A program made the position numbers and the translations under genes. Positions 48,767-58,983 of a stretch of DNA of 64,000 nt are shown in pieces. Numbering within the stretch: the first letter of the stretch is position 1; every line of letters begins with the position of its first letter. Source of the stretch: Vibrio gazogenes (GTDB lineage: Bacteria; Pseudomonadota; Gammaproteobacteria; Enterobacterales; Vibrionaceae); assembly GCF_023920225.1 (NCBI RefSeq), contig NZ_CP092587.1, forward strand, positions 2,418,001 to 2,482,000, read 5' to 3'. The notes beneath the pieces are model-generated. The model saw only the letters and a list, made by a program, of their open reading frames with translations. It had not been told where the DNA came from and ran no database searches.

Positions 48767-48783
48767 AAGCAAAAACTAAGCCA
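48767..48783 (-). promoter_or_regulatory. Sigma-54-type promoter upstream of fliK
   Basis: On the minus strand TGGCTTAGTTTTTGCTT keeps GG and GC with ten bases between and a TTGC -12 element. It lies about 90 bases before the fliK start in the fliJ-fliK gap. Confidence 0.7.
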
Positions 48784-48843
48784 TATCTATCAGAACATTC
48801 GTCCAGTCAGTAATATCGTGATTCAAATAGGGTAAGAGTCCAT

Positions 48844-49284
48844 TTAAAATCGTGCTTTGCGGGCATACTGAATCGTTGTGAATTCATCGAGTCGTTTCTG
48901 CTCTCGTTTGATTTCAGCCTGTTGTTTTTCGGCCAGCTTCTTGTCTCGCAACCACTCATAAGAACGGCGCGTTTTGCGGACTTCAAGCCAATGTTCCTGA
49001 CAATTTTCAACTTGATCGATAAAATGCTGCTCTGCGCCTCTTTGTTTCGCGAGCGTCTCGTCCAACTGAGTTAAGAAGCGATTCAGGTGTCCATACTGAC
49101 TTGCCGTTAAACCGGCTTTTCCTCGGTCAATCATTTGATGGCAATAATCCAGACGATACTGTTCAATCTGACTCACCTGACGGTAATAATCTTCAAGTTC
49201 CTGACGTGCGCTATTTAATGCGAGCACGGCTTTCTCTTCACTCTCTTTCGCCTGTTCCAGCAAGAATTCCAGTGCATTTTCCAT
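48844..49284 (-). CDS. fliJ: Flagellar export chaperone FliJ
   Basis: A 146-residue, almost entirely helical and charged protein with coiled-coil heptads from about residue 10 to 140. FliJ sits in the centre of the FliI ATPase ring and handles export substrates. It is placed directly after fliI with one base between. The sequence is weakly conserved but position and coiled-coil length fit. Confidence 0.9.
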   Translation of the reverse strand: MENALEFLLEQAKESEEKAVLALNSARQELEDYYRQVSQIEQYRLDYCHQMIDRGKAGLTASQYGHLNRFLTQLDETLAKQRGAEQHFIDQVENCQEHWLEVRKTRRSYEWLRDKKLAEKQQAEIKREQKRLDEFTTIQYARKARF

Positions 49285-49285
49285 A

Positions 49286-50614
49286 TCATTCAGAACCTAT
49301 CTGCAAAACATTCTTCAACATACTGACACACATATCATACGGGACGGTGTCTTTCATGCCTTGTTGCAGATACATATCAATTTTCGGTTTGAGAGTAAAT
49401 GCCTGATCAATCGACGGATCAGTGCCTGGTTTATAAGCGCCAATCGACACCAGATCCTGATTTTTACGACAGACAGATAGGACTTGTCGCACGGCTTTTG
49501 ACATCAGTTGATGCTCATCGGTCGTGATTTGAGGCATCACCCGACTCACCGATTTTTCAACATCAACCGCTGGATAGTGACCTGCATCCGCCAGTTCGCG
49601 GGATAAAACAATATGACCATCGAGAATAGCCCGTGACGCATCGGCAATCGGATCCTGAAGATCATCCCCTTCCGTCAACACGGTAAAAAACGCAGTGATC
49701 GATCCCTGATCGTCACTCCCATTCCCCGCACGCTCAACCAACGCTGGTAATTTGGCAAAGACTGAAGGTGGATATCCTTTCGTCGCCGGGGGCTCACCGA
49801 CTGAAAGTGCAATTTCCCGCTGTGCCTGAGCGAAACGGGTCAACGAATCCATCAGTAATAAGACATCTAACCCTTGATCACGAAAATACTCAGCAATAGT
49901 CAACGCGGTCTGACACCCTTTAAGGCGCATAAGCGGTGATGAATCGGCCGGTGCGGCAACAACAACTGCCCGCTGACGGCCATCAACACCTAAAATTTCA
50001 TCAATAAATTCTTTAACTTCTCGTCCACGTTCACCTATGAGGCCAACCACCACGACTTGAGCCGTCGTTCCGCGAGTCATCATTCCCAATGTCACGGACT
50101 TACCCACACCGGAACCGGCAAAAAGCCCGATACGCTGTCCTTTACCGACCGTCAATAATCCATTCACTGACTTCAGGCCGACATCCAGTGGTTCAGAGAT
50201 TGGTTTACGTGCAAGGGGGTTGATCGCAGCGGATTGAAAAGAAGCTTTATGTTCTGCATAAATCGGGCCTTTGCCATCCAACGGCATCCCGACCCCATCA
50301 ATGACTCTTCCCAACAGTTCCATACCGACGGGGACACCAGTATCACCGTGAATCGGCGTCACTTTCGCTCCGGGTAAAATACCTGAAACTTGTTCACTCG
50401 GCATCAGATAAAGATGAGCGCCAGAAAAACCGACCACTTCCGCTTCTATCTCACCACTCATCGTTTCGACTTTACATAAACTGCCGATCGGTGCTTTACA
50501 CCCGGTGGCTTCCAGAGTCAGTCCGACCACCCGGACGAGACGGCCAGAAGCAATGGGGCGGGAAGACAATCCCTGAATTTTGTATTGTGCAAAACGTTCT
50601 TCTAACGCTAACAC
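49286..50614 (-). CDS. fliI: Flagellum-specific ATPase FliI
   Basis: A 442-residue ATPase of the F1-like family that energises flagellar export. Walker A is GLFAGSGVGKS near residue 162, and Walker B LLLMDSLTRFAQAQREIALS is represented by LLLMDS near residue 250. The PPSVFAKLPALVERAG segment is typical. It starts with GTG and overlaps the fliH end by seven bases. Confidence 0.96.
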   Translation of the reverse strand: MLALEERFAQYKIQGLSSRPIASGRLVRVVGLTLEATGCKAPIGSLCKVETMSGEIEAEVVGFSGAHLYLMPSEQVSGILPGAKVTPIHGDTGVPVGMELLGRVIDGVGMPLDGKGPIYAEHKASFQSAAINPLARKPISEPLDVGLKSVNGLLTVGKGQRIGLFAGSGVGKSVTLGMMTRGTTAQVVVVGLIGERGREVKEFIDEILGVDGRQRAVVVAAPADSSPLMRLKGCQTALTIAEYFRDQGLDVLLLMDSLTRFAQAQREIALSVGEPPATKGYPPSVFAKLPALVERAGNGSDDQGSITAFFTVLTEGDDLQDPIADASRAILDGHIVLSRELADAGHYPAVDVEKSVSRVMPQITTDEHQLMSKAVRQVLSVCRKNQDLVSIGAYKPGTDPSIDQAFTLKPKIDMYLQQGMKDTVPYDMCVSMLKNVLQIGSE

Positions 50615-51408
50615 GCATCACCACCATGTCGGTTTGCTTCACAGAAACTTTTCAGTGTGGTTCGGATTCGCTCTTCAATCCGGTAGCTGACACTCGATTC
50701 ACCGGCCTCGATTTCAACATCACCGCGATTGAGAGATGGTTCACTCACTAAAATCCAGTGCCGGAAATCAAGGTCTTCTTCTCCGTAGGACTGACGAATA
50801 ATCTCAACATCTTCCGGATTGAGTTTCAATGTAATGTCATGGCCGGTAATCGGTAGTGACTCAACGGAAGATTTCACCGTATCCAGAATCACCTGCGGAT
50901 TCATCTGTACTTCAACCCGAACCACTTCTTTGACCAAAGCAAGCACCATATCAACCAGTTGGCGTTCAACCTGTGCATTCATCAGTGCGAGGGGTTGGGC
51001 GAATTGATTCGCTAAATTAACAAAACTGGTGACATGAGCATCGATAATTTCCTGAGCGGCCGTCAGACCTTCATTTTGTCCGGCTTCTTGGCCTTCCTGA
51101 TGCCCCGCCTGATAACCTTCTTCTTTACCTTTATCGTAACCTTGTCTGAAACCGGCTTCCTGACCCTGATGTAATCCTTCTTGATAAGCACCTTGACGAA
51201 TCAGTTCGATTTCTTCTTCCGTCAGTTCCAGTGGCGACTCTTCTACCATGCGTTCCGCCTCCGGTATCCATCCCGGATCGTATTTCAGTGCCGTGTCTTT
51301 TGCCTGGCCATGCGTATCAGCAGTGTAATCGGGTAGCCCCCACACTTTTGCACGCTCAACATCAGTATCCATTCCCGGCCGTAAGAATCCGCGTTTTCTG
51401 TCTGACAT
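50608..51408 (-). CDS. fliH: Flagellar assembly protein FliH
   Basis: A 266-residue regulator of FliI. The middle carries a run of glycine-spaced repeats of the GxxxG type (GYDKGKEEGYQAGHQEG near residues 107-123), typical of FliH helices, and the C-terminal domain resembles V-type ATPase stalk subunit E. It lies between fliG and fliI in the usual order. Confidence 0.94.
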   Translation of the reverse strand: MSDRKRGFLRPGMDTDVERAKVWGLPDYTADTHGQAKDTALKYDPGWIPEAERMVEESPLELTEEEIELIRQGAYQEGLHQGQEAGFRQGYDKGKEEGYQAGHQEGQEAGQNEGLTAAQEIIDAHVTSFVNLANQFAQPLALMNAQVERQLVDMVLALVKEVVRVEVQMNPQVILDTVKSSVESLPITGHDITLKLNPEDVEIIRQSYGEEDLDFRHWILVSEPSLNRGDVEIEAGESSVSYRIEERIRTTLKSFCEANRHGGDAC

Positions 51409-51430
51409 CGTGACTCCTTAAACCAATTGA

Positions 51431-52477
51431 TCAGAGGAATTCATCAGCGCCACCTGACAACATGATTTCACCGTTATCAGCCATTCTGCGGGCAATCGCC
51501 AGAATTTCTTTCTGCGCAGCTTCCACATCCGAGACTTTGATTGGCGGCATCGCTTCAAGATCGTCTTTAAGCATTTCGGCAGCACGTTTAGACATATTTT
51601 TAAAGATTTTTTCTTTCAGGGTGTCATCAGCTCCTTTCAGTGCTTTCTGCAAGACATCCTGTGGCACATCCCGCAACAGTTTCTGGATCCCCTGATCATC
51701 AACTTCAGCGAGGTTTTCAAAGACAAACATCAGATCCTGAATTTGCGTTGCCAGATCTTCATCCTGATCACGCATTTGCTCCATCAGGACGCCTTCAACG
51801 TTATTATCGAGGTAGTTCATAATATCGGCAGCGGCTTTCAGACCACCAATTTTCGCAGCTTGTGCGCCCGCTTGACCGGCAAACTGTTTCTCCATAATTT
51901 CGTTCAATTCTGCCAATGCCGACGGCTGTACTTCCTCCAGATTAGCAATCCGCATCATCAAGTCCAGTCGATCCCGTTCAGCAAATTGTGCCAAAATTTC
52001 AGCCGATTGGTCTGGATCGAGATAGGACAAAACGATTGTCTGGATCTGCGGGTGCTCATTGACAATAATGCTGGCAACCTGACGTGGATCCATCCATTTC
52101 AAAGAGTCCAAACCTTTTGAACCGGTTCCCAGCAGAATTTGATCGACCAGATTATTGGCTTTATCTTCGCCTAAGGCTGCAACCAAGGCATTACGCATAA
52201 AGTCTTCGCTGCCCATCCCGATATTGGTGTACTTCTGAATATCCTCCAGAAATGCCCGGTGCACGGCACTCACTTTACCCTGACTCAGTTCACTCGAGCG
52301 AGCCATCGCACTACCAACTCGCTGGACCTGTTTCGGTTCCAGATGACGAATAATCCCGGCAGCATCTTCCTCATTCAGACTCAATAAGAGGATTGCAGCT
52401 TTTTCATCGCCACTAATTGACCCGATATCAATGTCTTGAGAAACCAAATCACCGCCCTTTTCTTTTTCATCAGCCAT
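51431..52477 (-). CDS. fliG: Flagellar motor switch protein FliG
   Basis: A 348-residue C-ring protein on the MS ring that meets the stator. Three FliG domains are visible: GDEKAAILLLSLNEEDA near residue 23; the EHPQ motif in NEHPQIQTIVLSYL near residue 135; and the charged C-terminal torque helix region with MFVFENLAEVDDQGIQKLLRDV, represented by VDDQGIQKLL near residue 259. It overlaps fliF by eight bases. Confidence 0.97.
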   Translation of the reverse strand: MADEKEKGGDLVSQDIDIGSISGDEKAAILLLSLNEEDAAGIIRHLEPKQVQRVGSAMARSSELSQGKVSAVHRAFLEDIQKYTNIGMGSEDFMRNALVAALGEDKANNLVDQILLGTGSKGLDSLKWMDPRQVASIIVNEHPQIQTIVLSYLDPDQSAEILAQFAERDRLDLMMRIANLEEVQPSALAELNEIMEKQFAGQAGAQAAKIGGLKAAADIMNYLDNNVEGVLMEQMRDQDEDLATQIQDLMFVFENLAEVDDQGIQKLLRDVPQDVLQKALKGADDTLKEKIFKNMSKRAAEMLKDDLEAMPPIKVSDVEAAQKEILAIARRMADNGEIMLSGGADEFL

Positions 52478-54209
52478 CGTTCACCATCCAATTTTTCACA
52501 ACCTGAGCTGCGAGTTCCGGCTCATTGGCAACCAAGGCCCGTACCGCTTTCAGTACGTCTTCATCTTTATGTAAATTCGGTAAATCAATCGTCGAACCGA
52601 ACTCGAACAGATCACCCGCGTCAATGTCTTCACCAATCAGGCTGGTTTCACCATCTGCACCAATCGGTAGTCCATCGGGACCATAAATTTGGTCTTCATC
52701 TCCACTGGTTGGGTTGATAAGTTTTTTCATTGCCGGACGAACCAATACCAGAATCACGACAATGATAACCAATGCACTTGCCAGCCAACGAATCCACTCG
52801 CTAAAGTTCGGGTTTTCCCAAATCGGTACATCAGTAAGTTTTTCCATTTCAGGCTTGGCAAACTGCATACTTAAGACATTTAATAAATCGCCGCGTTGTT
52901 CATTATAGCCAATCGCACCGACCAGGACCTGACGCACCGCATTTAGTTGACTATCAGACAAAGGCTTATAGGTAACCTCACCGGTATCCGGATTCACAAC
53001 CTCACGGTCTTTAATGGCCACGGAAACGGTTTGACGATTAATCACACCGGTCTGTTTCCGCTCATGACTCACAGTCGTGTTCAATTCGTAATTACGTGTG
53101 GCTTCTTTATGGACTGATCCTTGACCGAGGGTCGAACCATCTTTCATTTGTGCGACATCTTCCGGGATAGAAGAGTCTGCCGGGGGTTGATTGCTCAGCG
53201 CACCGGGAACACCTGCAACAACGTTGGCGTTGTTATAATCTTCAAGCGTGTATTCACTACGGGTTGATGGTTTTTTCGGGTCAAACTGACGACTGGTCTG
53301 CTCAATGGCACTGAAGTCCATTTCAACATCAACCTGCGCAGTATATTGCCCCAGCCCGAGAATCGGGATCAGCACTGAATCAATTTTATCTTTGAGTTCT
53401 TGCTCTTGCTTACGCTCTAACTCTTGCTCTTTCCGACGTGCAGTGGATAAAGGATCGGCAGACCCCGAGTTAAGCAGGCGTCCATGTTGATCGGTGACCG
53501 TAATACGAGTGGTTTTCATACCAGGAACTGCACTGGCAACCATATCGACAATTGAATCGACTTCTTCCTGTTTCAGATTTGCACCGGTTCTCAGCGTCAA
53601 AAAAACCGATGCTGAAGCTTCTTGATTTTGACGGACAAACACACTCGATTTAGGCATCGCCAGTAATACGCGCGCTTTTCTCACCTGATTCATAGCTTCA
53701 ATTGCTTTGGCTAACTGGCGCTCACGGCTCAATTTTAACCGCTCGATTTCAAGACGCTGTGATACGCCAAAGCCCATATCCTGAAGCAGAATATCATCAC
53801 CGGCCTGTTTATCCTGATTCAGACCCGCCCTGGCTAAATCCAGTTTGAGTCCGCTGTATTCAGTGACCGGAACCAAAATCGTATTACCATCGAGTTTATA
53901 TTCTTTCTTACTCTGATCGAGATAATCCAGAATCGGGATTAATTCCTCGGTATCATAGGCTCCAAGTGGACGCATTTCCGGCTCTTTCACCCAGAAAAAC
54001 AGCATCAGGATCAAAGCGACACAAATAGAGATGGAAAGAACAAGAACAACCTGACGGATCAGGTCCAAATCACCGACGGCAAAATCGAAACGAGATGAAC
54101 TTTTTTCATCTAAATCAGGGTCTTGATGATCGACGGGTAAATCCGTATCTGCGGAAAGCGCCCCACCATCACTTAAAGTCAGGTCTGTCGATTGGTTATC
54201 TTCGGCCAC
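52470..54209 (-). CDS. fliF: Flagellar MS-ring protein FliF
   Basis: A 579-residue protein with two membrane helices, near residues 57-76 and 465-485, around a large periplasmic ring-building region. The YscJ-like domain has YSGLKLDLARAGL and the typical FGVSQRLEIERLK segment. The cytoplasmic tail binds FliG. It starts with GTG. It is preceded by fliE. Confidence 0.97.
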   Translation of the reverse strand: MAEDNQSTDLTLSDGGALSADTDLPVDHQDPDLDEKSSSRFDFAVGDLDLIRQVVLVLSISICVALILMLFFWVKEPEMRPLGAYDTEELIPILDYLDQSKKEYKLDGNTILVPVTEYSGLKLDLARAGLNQDKQAGDDILLQDMGFGVSQRLEIERLKLSRERQLAKAIEAMNQVRKARVLLAMPKSSVFVRQNQEASASVFLTLRTGANLKQEEVDSIVDMVASAVPGMKTTRITVTDQHGRLLNSGSADPLSTARRKEQELERKQEQELKDKIDSVLIPILGLGQYTAQVDVEMDFSAIEQTSRQFDPKKPSTRSEYTLEDYNNANVVAGVPGALSNQPPADSSIPEDVAQMKDGSTLGQGSVHKEATRNYELNTTVSHERKQTGVINRQTVSVAIKDREVVNPDTGEVTYKPLSDSQLNAVRQVLVGAIGYNEQRGDLLNVLSMQFAKPEMEKLTDVPIWENPNFSEWIRWLASALVIIVVILVLVRPAMKKLINPTSGDEDQIYGPDGLPIGADGETSLIGEDIDAGDLFEFGSTIDLPNLHKDEDVLKAVRALVANEPELAAQVVKNWMVNDG

Positions 54210-54254
54210 GTTGCTTACCTACAATACTTCAAAATTGATACCGAAACGTCAAAG

Positions 54255-54566
54255 TTAAACCGGCATGTTCATCAGTTCTTTATAAGCATCAACGAGCTTA
54301 TTTCGAACCTGTACGGTCGCATCAAATGCAACACTTGCTTTATTTCTTGCGATCATTACATCGGACAAGGACACGCCTTCATCACCCCGATCAAAACGCG
54401 TTTGCAGATTACTGGATGTCTTTTGTAATCCGTTCACATTGTTAATCGCTGTATTGAGCAGTTCACCAAAGTCAGCACTCACTGACTGCCCGGTTGATGT
54501 CGTTGGTTTACCACTGGCTTCCTGTATCATTGACTGCATTTCAGTCTGTAATCCATCTAGTCTCAT
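54255..54566 (-). CDS. fliE: Flagellar hook-basal body protein FliE
   Basis: A 103-residue protein joining the MS ring to the rod. The C-terminal helix pair ends SVAFDATVQVRNKLVDAYKELM, here seen in its core VRNKLVDAYKE. The ATG at 54566 follows GGGGGG-rich ribosome binding sequence; a further seven codons are open upstream. It heads the long fliEFGHIJ run and has a clear sigma-54-type promoter. Confidence 0.94.
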   Translation of the reverse strand: MRLDGLQTEMQSMIQEASGKPTTSTGQSVSADFGELLNTAINNVNGLQKTSSNLQTRFDRGDEGVSLSDVMIARNKASVAFDATVQVRNKLVDAYKELMNMPV

Positions 54567-54624
54567 AAGTTTCCCCCCGATAGCCAAATCTTTGACTCGT
54601 ATAACCGTTGCTTATCTCTTATCC

Positions 54625-54640
54625 AGCAATTAGTGTGCCA
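54625..54640 (-). promoter_or_regulatory. Sigma-54 promoter of fliE
   Basis: On the minus strand TGGCACACTAATTGCT matches the consensus TGGCAC-N5-TTGCW at every fixed position. It lies about 60 bases before the fliE start and just after flrC. Confidence 0.85.
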
Positions 54641-54655
54641 TTTGATAAATAACAT

Positions 54656-56083
54656 TTACCCCGGAATATCAATCCCTGCATCTCTCATCTTCGCCAATTT
54701 ATAGCGCAAGGTTCTCGGACTAATACCCAGGCGCTCAGCCATCTCTTTCCGCCGACCCTTACAGGCAATCAAGGTTTCCAGAATAATAGAATATTCCTGG
54801 TCGCGAAGCTCACCTCCCAAATCGGAAATACTCGACTGATGGCTGTTCATCTCACTGTGAGCCACAGTTTTGACAGTCGGAGGTTCAACCAATTGTGATG
54901 TTGAGCGCGGCTGATCGTTTTCAACTAACTTTTGTAAACTGCCGGCATCCTTCCAGTCAACCCCTTCCAAGAGGATATGTTCTTCGTCAATATTGCCATT
55001 CTCACTCAAAATCAAAGCTCTCTGAATAACATTATCCAGTTCACGAACGTTGCCGGGCCACGGATAAGAGAGTAGTTTTTCAACGGCTGATGTTGCGATC
55101 CGGGGCATTGCGATACCAAGTTTTTTACAGTGACGCTCAACCAGATGCTGTGCCAAAGGTTTTATGTCATCCTGACGCTCTCGCAGCGCTGGCCATGAAA
55201 TTGGGAAAACGTTCAGGCGATAGTATAAATCTTCGCGAAATTCACCTTCCTGAACATAACTTTTTAAATCGCGGTTACTGGTCGCAAGCACTCTGACATC
55301 CAACTGAATACTTTTACGGCTACCCAGACGTTCTACTTCTCTTTCCTGTAGCACCCGCAACAGCTTCGCCTGGAGGTTCAAATCCATTTCACTGATTTCA
55401 TCGAGTAGAATAGTCCCGCCTTGTGCTTGTTCAAATTTTCCGGGACAAGCTTGGATAGCGCCGGTGAAAGCCCCTTTCTCATAACCAAACAGAGTCGCTT
55501 CCAGCATATTATCCGGAATCGCAGCACAGTTGATTGCGATGAAAGGACCATCTTTACGCAATGAAGCGTTGTGAATGTAGCGAGACATCACCTCTTTCCC
55601 GGAACCACTCGGTCCGAGAATCATGACATTTGCGTCAGTTTTAGCAACTTTCTCCGCTAAAGCGAGTAATTTTACACTTTTCTCATCAGCAACAACCGCA
55701 TCACCATTGTCATCAGATTTGACCGGCGCATAACGGCTGACCATATTCAGCAACACTTCAGGCGCAAATGGCTTCGCCATATAATCAATGGCACCTTCTT
55801 TCATCGCTGCAACGGCATCTTCAATATTGGCATATGCAGTCATGAGTAATACTGGTAGATTCGGCCAATGCTGTTTGATATTTCTCAACAATGCCAAACC
55901 ACCCATACCGGCCATTTGCACATCAGAGACCACGATATCAACGCCCTCTGATTTTAATTTTACCAGTGCGTCTTCAGCACAATCAGCTTCGACCCATTCA
56001 TATCCGGCCAGAGCTAAGGTATCCACCAATGCCTCGCGCAAACCTTCATCATCTTCAACAATTAATACTTTGCTCTGAGCCAT
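54656..56083 (-). CDS. flrC: Sigma-54-dependent response regulator FlrC
   Basis: A 475-residue activator of class III flagellar genes. The receiver domain has the phosphoryl aspartate D54 (VVSDVQM). The AAA+ domain carries Walker A GPSGSGKE near residue 156, the sigma-54 contact loop GAFTGA near residue 214, and LLDEI. A C-terminal Fis-type helix-turn-helix with RLGISPRTLRYKLAKM binds DNA. It follows flrB by two bases, its kinase. Confidence 0.96.
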   Translation of the reverse strand: MAQSKVLIVEDDEGLREALVDTLALAGYEWVEADCAEDALVKLKSEGVDIVVSDVQMAGMGGLALLRNIKQHWPNLPVLLMTAYANIEDAVAAMKEGAIDYMAKPFAPEVLLNMVSRYAPVKSDDNGDAVVADEKSVKLLALAEKVAKTDANVMILGPSGSGKEVMSRYIHNASLRKDGPFIAINCAAIPDNMLEATLFGYEKGAFTGAIQACPGKFEQAQGGTILLDEISEMDLNLQAKLLRVLQEREVERLGSRKSIQLDVRVLATSNRDLKSYVQEGEFREDLYYRLNVFPISWPALRERQDDIKPLAQHLVERHCKKLGIAMPRIATSAVEKLLSYPWPGNVRELDNVIQRALILSENGNIDEEHILLEGVDWKDAGSLQKLVENDQPRSTSQLVEPPTVKTVAHSEMNSHQSSISDLGGELRDQEYSIILETLIACKGRRKEMAERLGISPRTLRYKLAKMRDAGIDIPG

Positions 56084-56085
56084 GA

Positions 56086-57138
56086 TTACTCTCCTGTCTC
56101 TGAATTCTTATGAGAAACCGTCCGCTCCAGAGGAAGACACATCGTAAAACATGCACCATCCCCTTCTTCAGAAATCAAATCTAGATGCCCATCGTGTGCA
56201 CGACAAACCATCTGAACAACCGCAAGCCCTAACCCCGTTCCCTGTGAACGCGTGGTAAAAAAAGGCTCCATAATTTTATTTTGCATTTCAGCAGCAATTC
56301 CCGGCCCGTTATCCTGTACAGAAATCTTCAACATGTTCCGGACCGGTCGGAAAAACACATCAATCTGAGCCCCTTTACCGCTGTTCTGAATCGCATTCAT
56401 GACCAAATTACTCAACGCTGAGGCAATTGCATTTGGGTTTCCCAGCAAAGCTGTCTCCGGGTGTTCGATTTCCTGCCCATAGTCAATCTGATGACTGTGT
56501 ATCGCCGTTTCGACCATCGGATAAAATTCCTGAACTAATTCATCCAGTGTAAAGGATTTGACGACTTTATTATCGCCTCCCTTAGCGAACAGCAGCATGT
56601 CATTGACCTGTTTATCCAGATCATGCAACCGATCCATCAATTTCGTCTGAAAACGTTCACGCGTTGCAGCCGGTAACTGAGGCGCAGCAAGATTAGACGC
56701 ATACAGCATCGCACTCGATAAAGGGGTACGAACCTGATGTGCCAATGACGCAACCATTCGGCCCAATGAAGAGAGCCGTTGTAAATCACTCACTCGTGCT
56801 TGGAGCAAACGGGTTTCGGTTAAATCGGTAATGAGGATCAGTTGACCGGTTGACGATGCTGAAATCGCAAGCCGCACTTTTCTGCCATTACGCAGCGAAA
56901 TTTCGTGTCCATCATCTTCTTTTGGTGCAAAAGCAGACTGAATCACAGCGTACCAGCGCTCACCGACTAATGGAATTTCCAGCAGCCGAACAGCCTCAGG
57001 GTTTGCCTCACGGACAATGCCCTGTGTATCCAACAAAATAACACCAGCAGGCATGACATCCAGTACCTGTTTGTATCGTTCAACCTGATCTTCTATCGAA
57101 TCGAGATGAGAAAGCTGTTGCGCCTGAGATTCTTGCAT
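56086..57138 (-). CDS. flrB: Flagellar sensor histidine kinase FlrB
   Basis: A 350-residue kinase with no membrane helices. A PAS-like domain (MPAGVILLDTQGIVREANPEA near residues 29-49, core GVILLDTQGIV) precedes the dimerisation helix with the phosphorylated His134 in LAHQVRTPLSS. The ATP-binding domain has NLVMNAIQN, DNGPGI and GTGLGLAVV boxes. It phosphorylates FlrC. A sigma-54-type promoter lies upstream, consistent with control by FlrA. Confidence 0.95.
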   Translation of the reverse strand: MQESQAQQLSHLDSIEDQVERYKQVLDVMPAGVILLDTQGIVREANPEAVRLLEIPLVGERWYAVIQSAFAPKEDDGHEISLRNGRKVRLAISASSTGQLILITDLTETRLLQARVSDLQRLSSLGRMVASLAHQVRTPLSSAMLYASNLAAPQLPAATRERFQTKLMDRLHDLDKQVNDMLLFAKGGDNKVVKSFTLDELVQEFYPMVETAIHSHQIDYGQEIEHPETALLGNPNAIASALSNLVMNAIQNSGKGAQIDVFFRPVRNMLKISVQDNGPGIAAEMQNKIMEPFFTTRSQGTGLGLAVVQMVCRAHDGHLDLISEEGDGACFTMCLPLERTVSHKNSETGE

Positions 57139-57176
57139 ATTCGTTTTCTGTTCTGTAAAAACAACAATAGTCTGAA

Positions 57177-57193
57177 AAGCAAAAAGCGTTCCA
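57177..57193 (-). promoter_or_regulatory. Sigma-54 promoter of flrBC
   Basis: On the minus strand TGGAACGCTTTTTGCTT keeps GG-N10-GC and the TTGCT -12 element. It lies about 40 bases before the flrB start, in the flrA-flrB gap. Confidence 0.82.
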
Positions 57194-57272
57194 GACTATT
57201 TTTTATATAAAATTCAAATTATTACATCAACAGCAAAAATATGATGACAATATATTGACTCTTTTCTGACAT

Positions 57273-58742
57273 TTAACGGTTCATATTATATTTTTTCATT
57301 TTTTCAACCAGTGTCGTTCTACGCATTCCTAACATGTCTGCAGCACGGGCAACCACACCATCTTGAGCATCCAAAGCTTGATTAATCAGATTCACTTCAA
57401 GCTCTGCCAACAATTCCTTCAAATTGACACCTTCTGGCGGTAAAGATTGAGGCGCATTCACGTGGTTCATCAAATCCTGCTCAACATCACTCAGTTGAAA
57501 ATCCTCAGAAAAAATGTCTGCTAGTACATCCCGTTCCTGCTCTTCAATACTACTGTAAAGGCTCGCCTCCGGTTGAAATTCCGGGATATCGCTATAGCGG
57601 TATTTGGTTGGTAAGTGATTGACATCTATCAAACAATTCGGATAGAGAATGATCATCCGTTCAACCAAATTCGCCAATTCCCGAACATTTCCCGGCCAAT
57701 CATGTTCCATCAGTGACTGAATCGCTCTCGGCGTAAAACAGATAGGTGAAGCACCTTCAGATTCCATGCGCGTCAACAGTTCCTGAATTAACAAAGGAAT
57801 ATCGTCTTTACGCTCTTTCAACGCAGGCATTTCAATCGGAAAAACATTCAATCGGTAATAGAGATCTTCGCGGAATAATTCCTTATCGATCATCGATTCC
57901 AGATTGCGATGCGTTGCTGCAATAACACGAACGTTGACTTTAATCGTGGCATTACCGCCAACTCGTTCAAAACAACGCTCTTGCAACACACGCAACAACT
58001 TCACCTGCATGGCTATTGGCATATCACCAATTTCATCCAGGAATAAGGTTCCGCCTTCTGCCAATTCAAACCGACCTTTACGTGCCGTGAGTGCGCCGGT
58101 AAATGCACCTTTTTCATGTCCGAACAGTTCACTTTCCAATAAATCGGCAGGGATCGCACCACAGTTAATCGGCACAAAAGGGCCGTTACGTCGCGGTGAA
58201 TGATAATGGACATTGCGGGCAACGACTTCTTTCCCGGTTCCGGATTCACCGAGAATCAGCACATTCGCATCCGCTCCTGAAACTTGCTCAATCAAATGAC
58301 GGACTTCTTGAACGCCGGGACTCTGCCCGACTAAACTTCTGAACAGCGTTGTTTTACGTCCGGAAGTAAATACAGAAATGCCTTTGCGACCCAGAAACTC
58401 CTTACAATGCCTCAGCGCTTCAGCTAACTGAGGATAATTGAGAGGCAAATCAAGTTCGCCAACATAATTAGAGAATGTTTCCAGAGAGTAAGGCTGTTGG
58501 TCCATCATCAACAGTGGGATATGAGTGAGATCCTGTAAACGTGTCTGCACCGTCTCAGACAGATGCCCACTTTGCAATGAACCGAGCAGACAACCAGCCC
58601 ATACGTCAGACCAATCAATCTGTTCAAACTGAGACGATTCGATTACCTCGCAAGGTTCACCGACAAAATCCAAAATAATATTGATTTGCTGACGAATTGC
58701 AGGATTATCCTCAATCACGAGCAGTTTCGCTAAACCTTGCAT
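57273..58742 (-). CDS. flrA: Flagellar master regulator FlrA
   Basis: A 489-residue sigma-54 activator at the top of the flagellar cascade. The N-terminal FleQ-type domain looks like a receiver but lacks a standard phosphoryl site; in V. cholerae it binds cyclic di-GMP. The AAA+ domain shows Walker A GESGTGKE near residue 164, GAFTGA near 222, and [11 protein letters not shown]-terminal helix-turn-helix has [18 protein letters not shown]. It is transcribed separately from flrBC. Confidence 0.96.
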   Translation of the reverse strand: MQGLAKLLVIEDNPAIRQQINIILDFVGEPCEVIESSQFEQIDWSDVWAGCLLGSLQSGHLSETVQTRLQDLTHIPLLMMDQQPYSLETFSNYVGELDLPLNYPQLAEALRHCKEFLGRKGISVFTSGRKTTLFRSLVGQSPGVQEVRHLIEQVSGADANVLILGESGTGKEVVARNVHYHSPRRNGPFVPINCGAIPADLLESELFGHEKGAFTGALTARKGRFELAEGGTLFLDEIGDMPIAMQVKLLRVLQERCFERVGGNATIKVNVRVIAATHRNLESMIDKELFREDLYYRLNVFPIEMPALKERKDDIPLLIQELLTRMESEGASPICFTPRAIQSLMEHDWPGNVRELANLVERMIILYPNCLIDVNHLPTKYRYSDIPEFQPEASLYSSIEEQERDVLADIFSEDFQLSDVEQDLMNHVNAPQSLPPEGVNLKELLAELEVNLINQALDAQDGVVARAADMLGMRRTTLVEKMKKYNMNR

Positions 58743-58870
58743 AGGTAAGTATATTTGCCTTCATCCATTAGGTTATTGTTGCCGTTGAATTTCTATATTA
58801 ACCCTGCGAGATATCGTTTACTCAATCTATCTCTAGATAAACATAGACAAAAACTCAAACGACCAGCAAC

Positions 58871-58902
58871 AAAAAAGCCACTAATCTATAGTGATAGTGG
58901 CC
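58871..58902 (-). terminator. Terminator downstream of fliS
   Basis: GCCACTA and TAGTGGC pair around an 11-base loop and are followed by a T run of six on the minus strand. A second perfect nine-base hairpin without T run sits at 58945-58965, between it and the fliS stop. Confidence 0.82.
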
Positions 58903-58983
58903 TCTATTCTATTGAATTCAAAAAATATGGCAATACGAAGACGACACTCAATCGTTGATTGAGTGAGATGCTTCCAATAAAAC

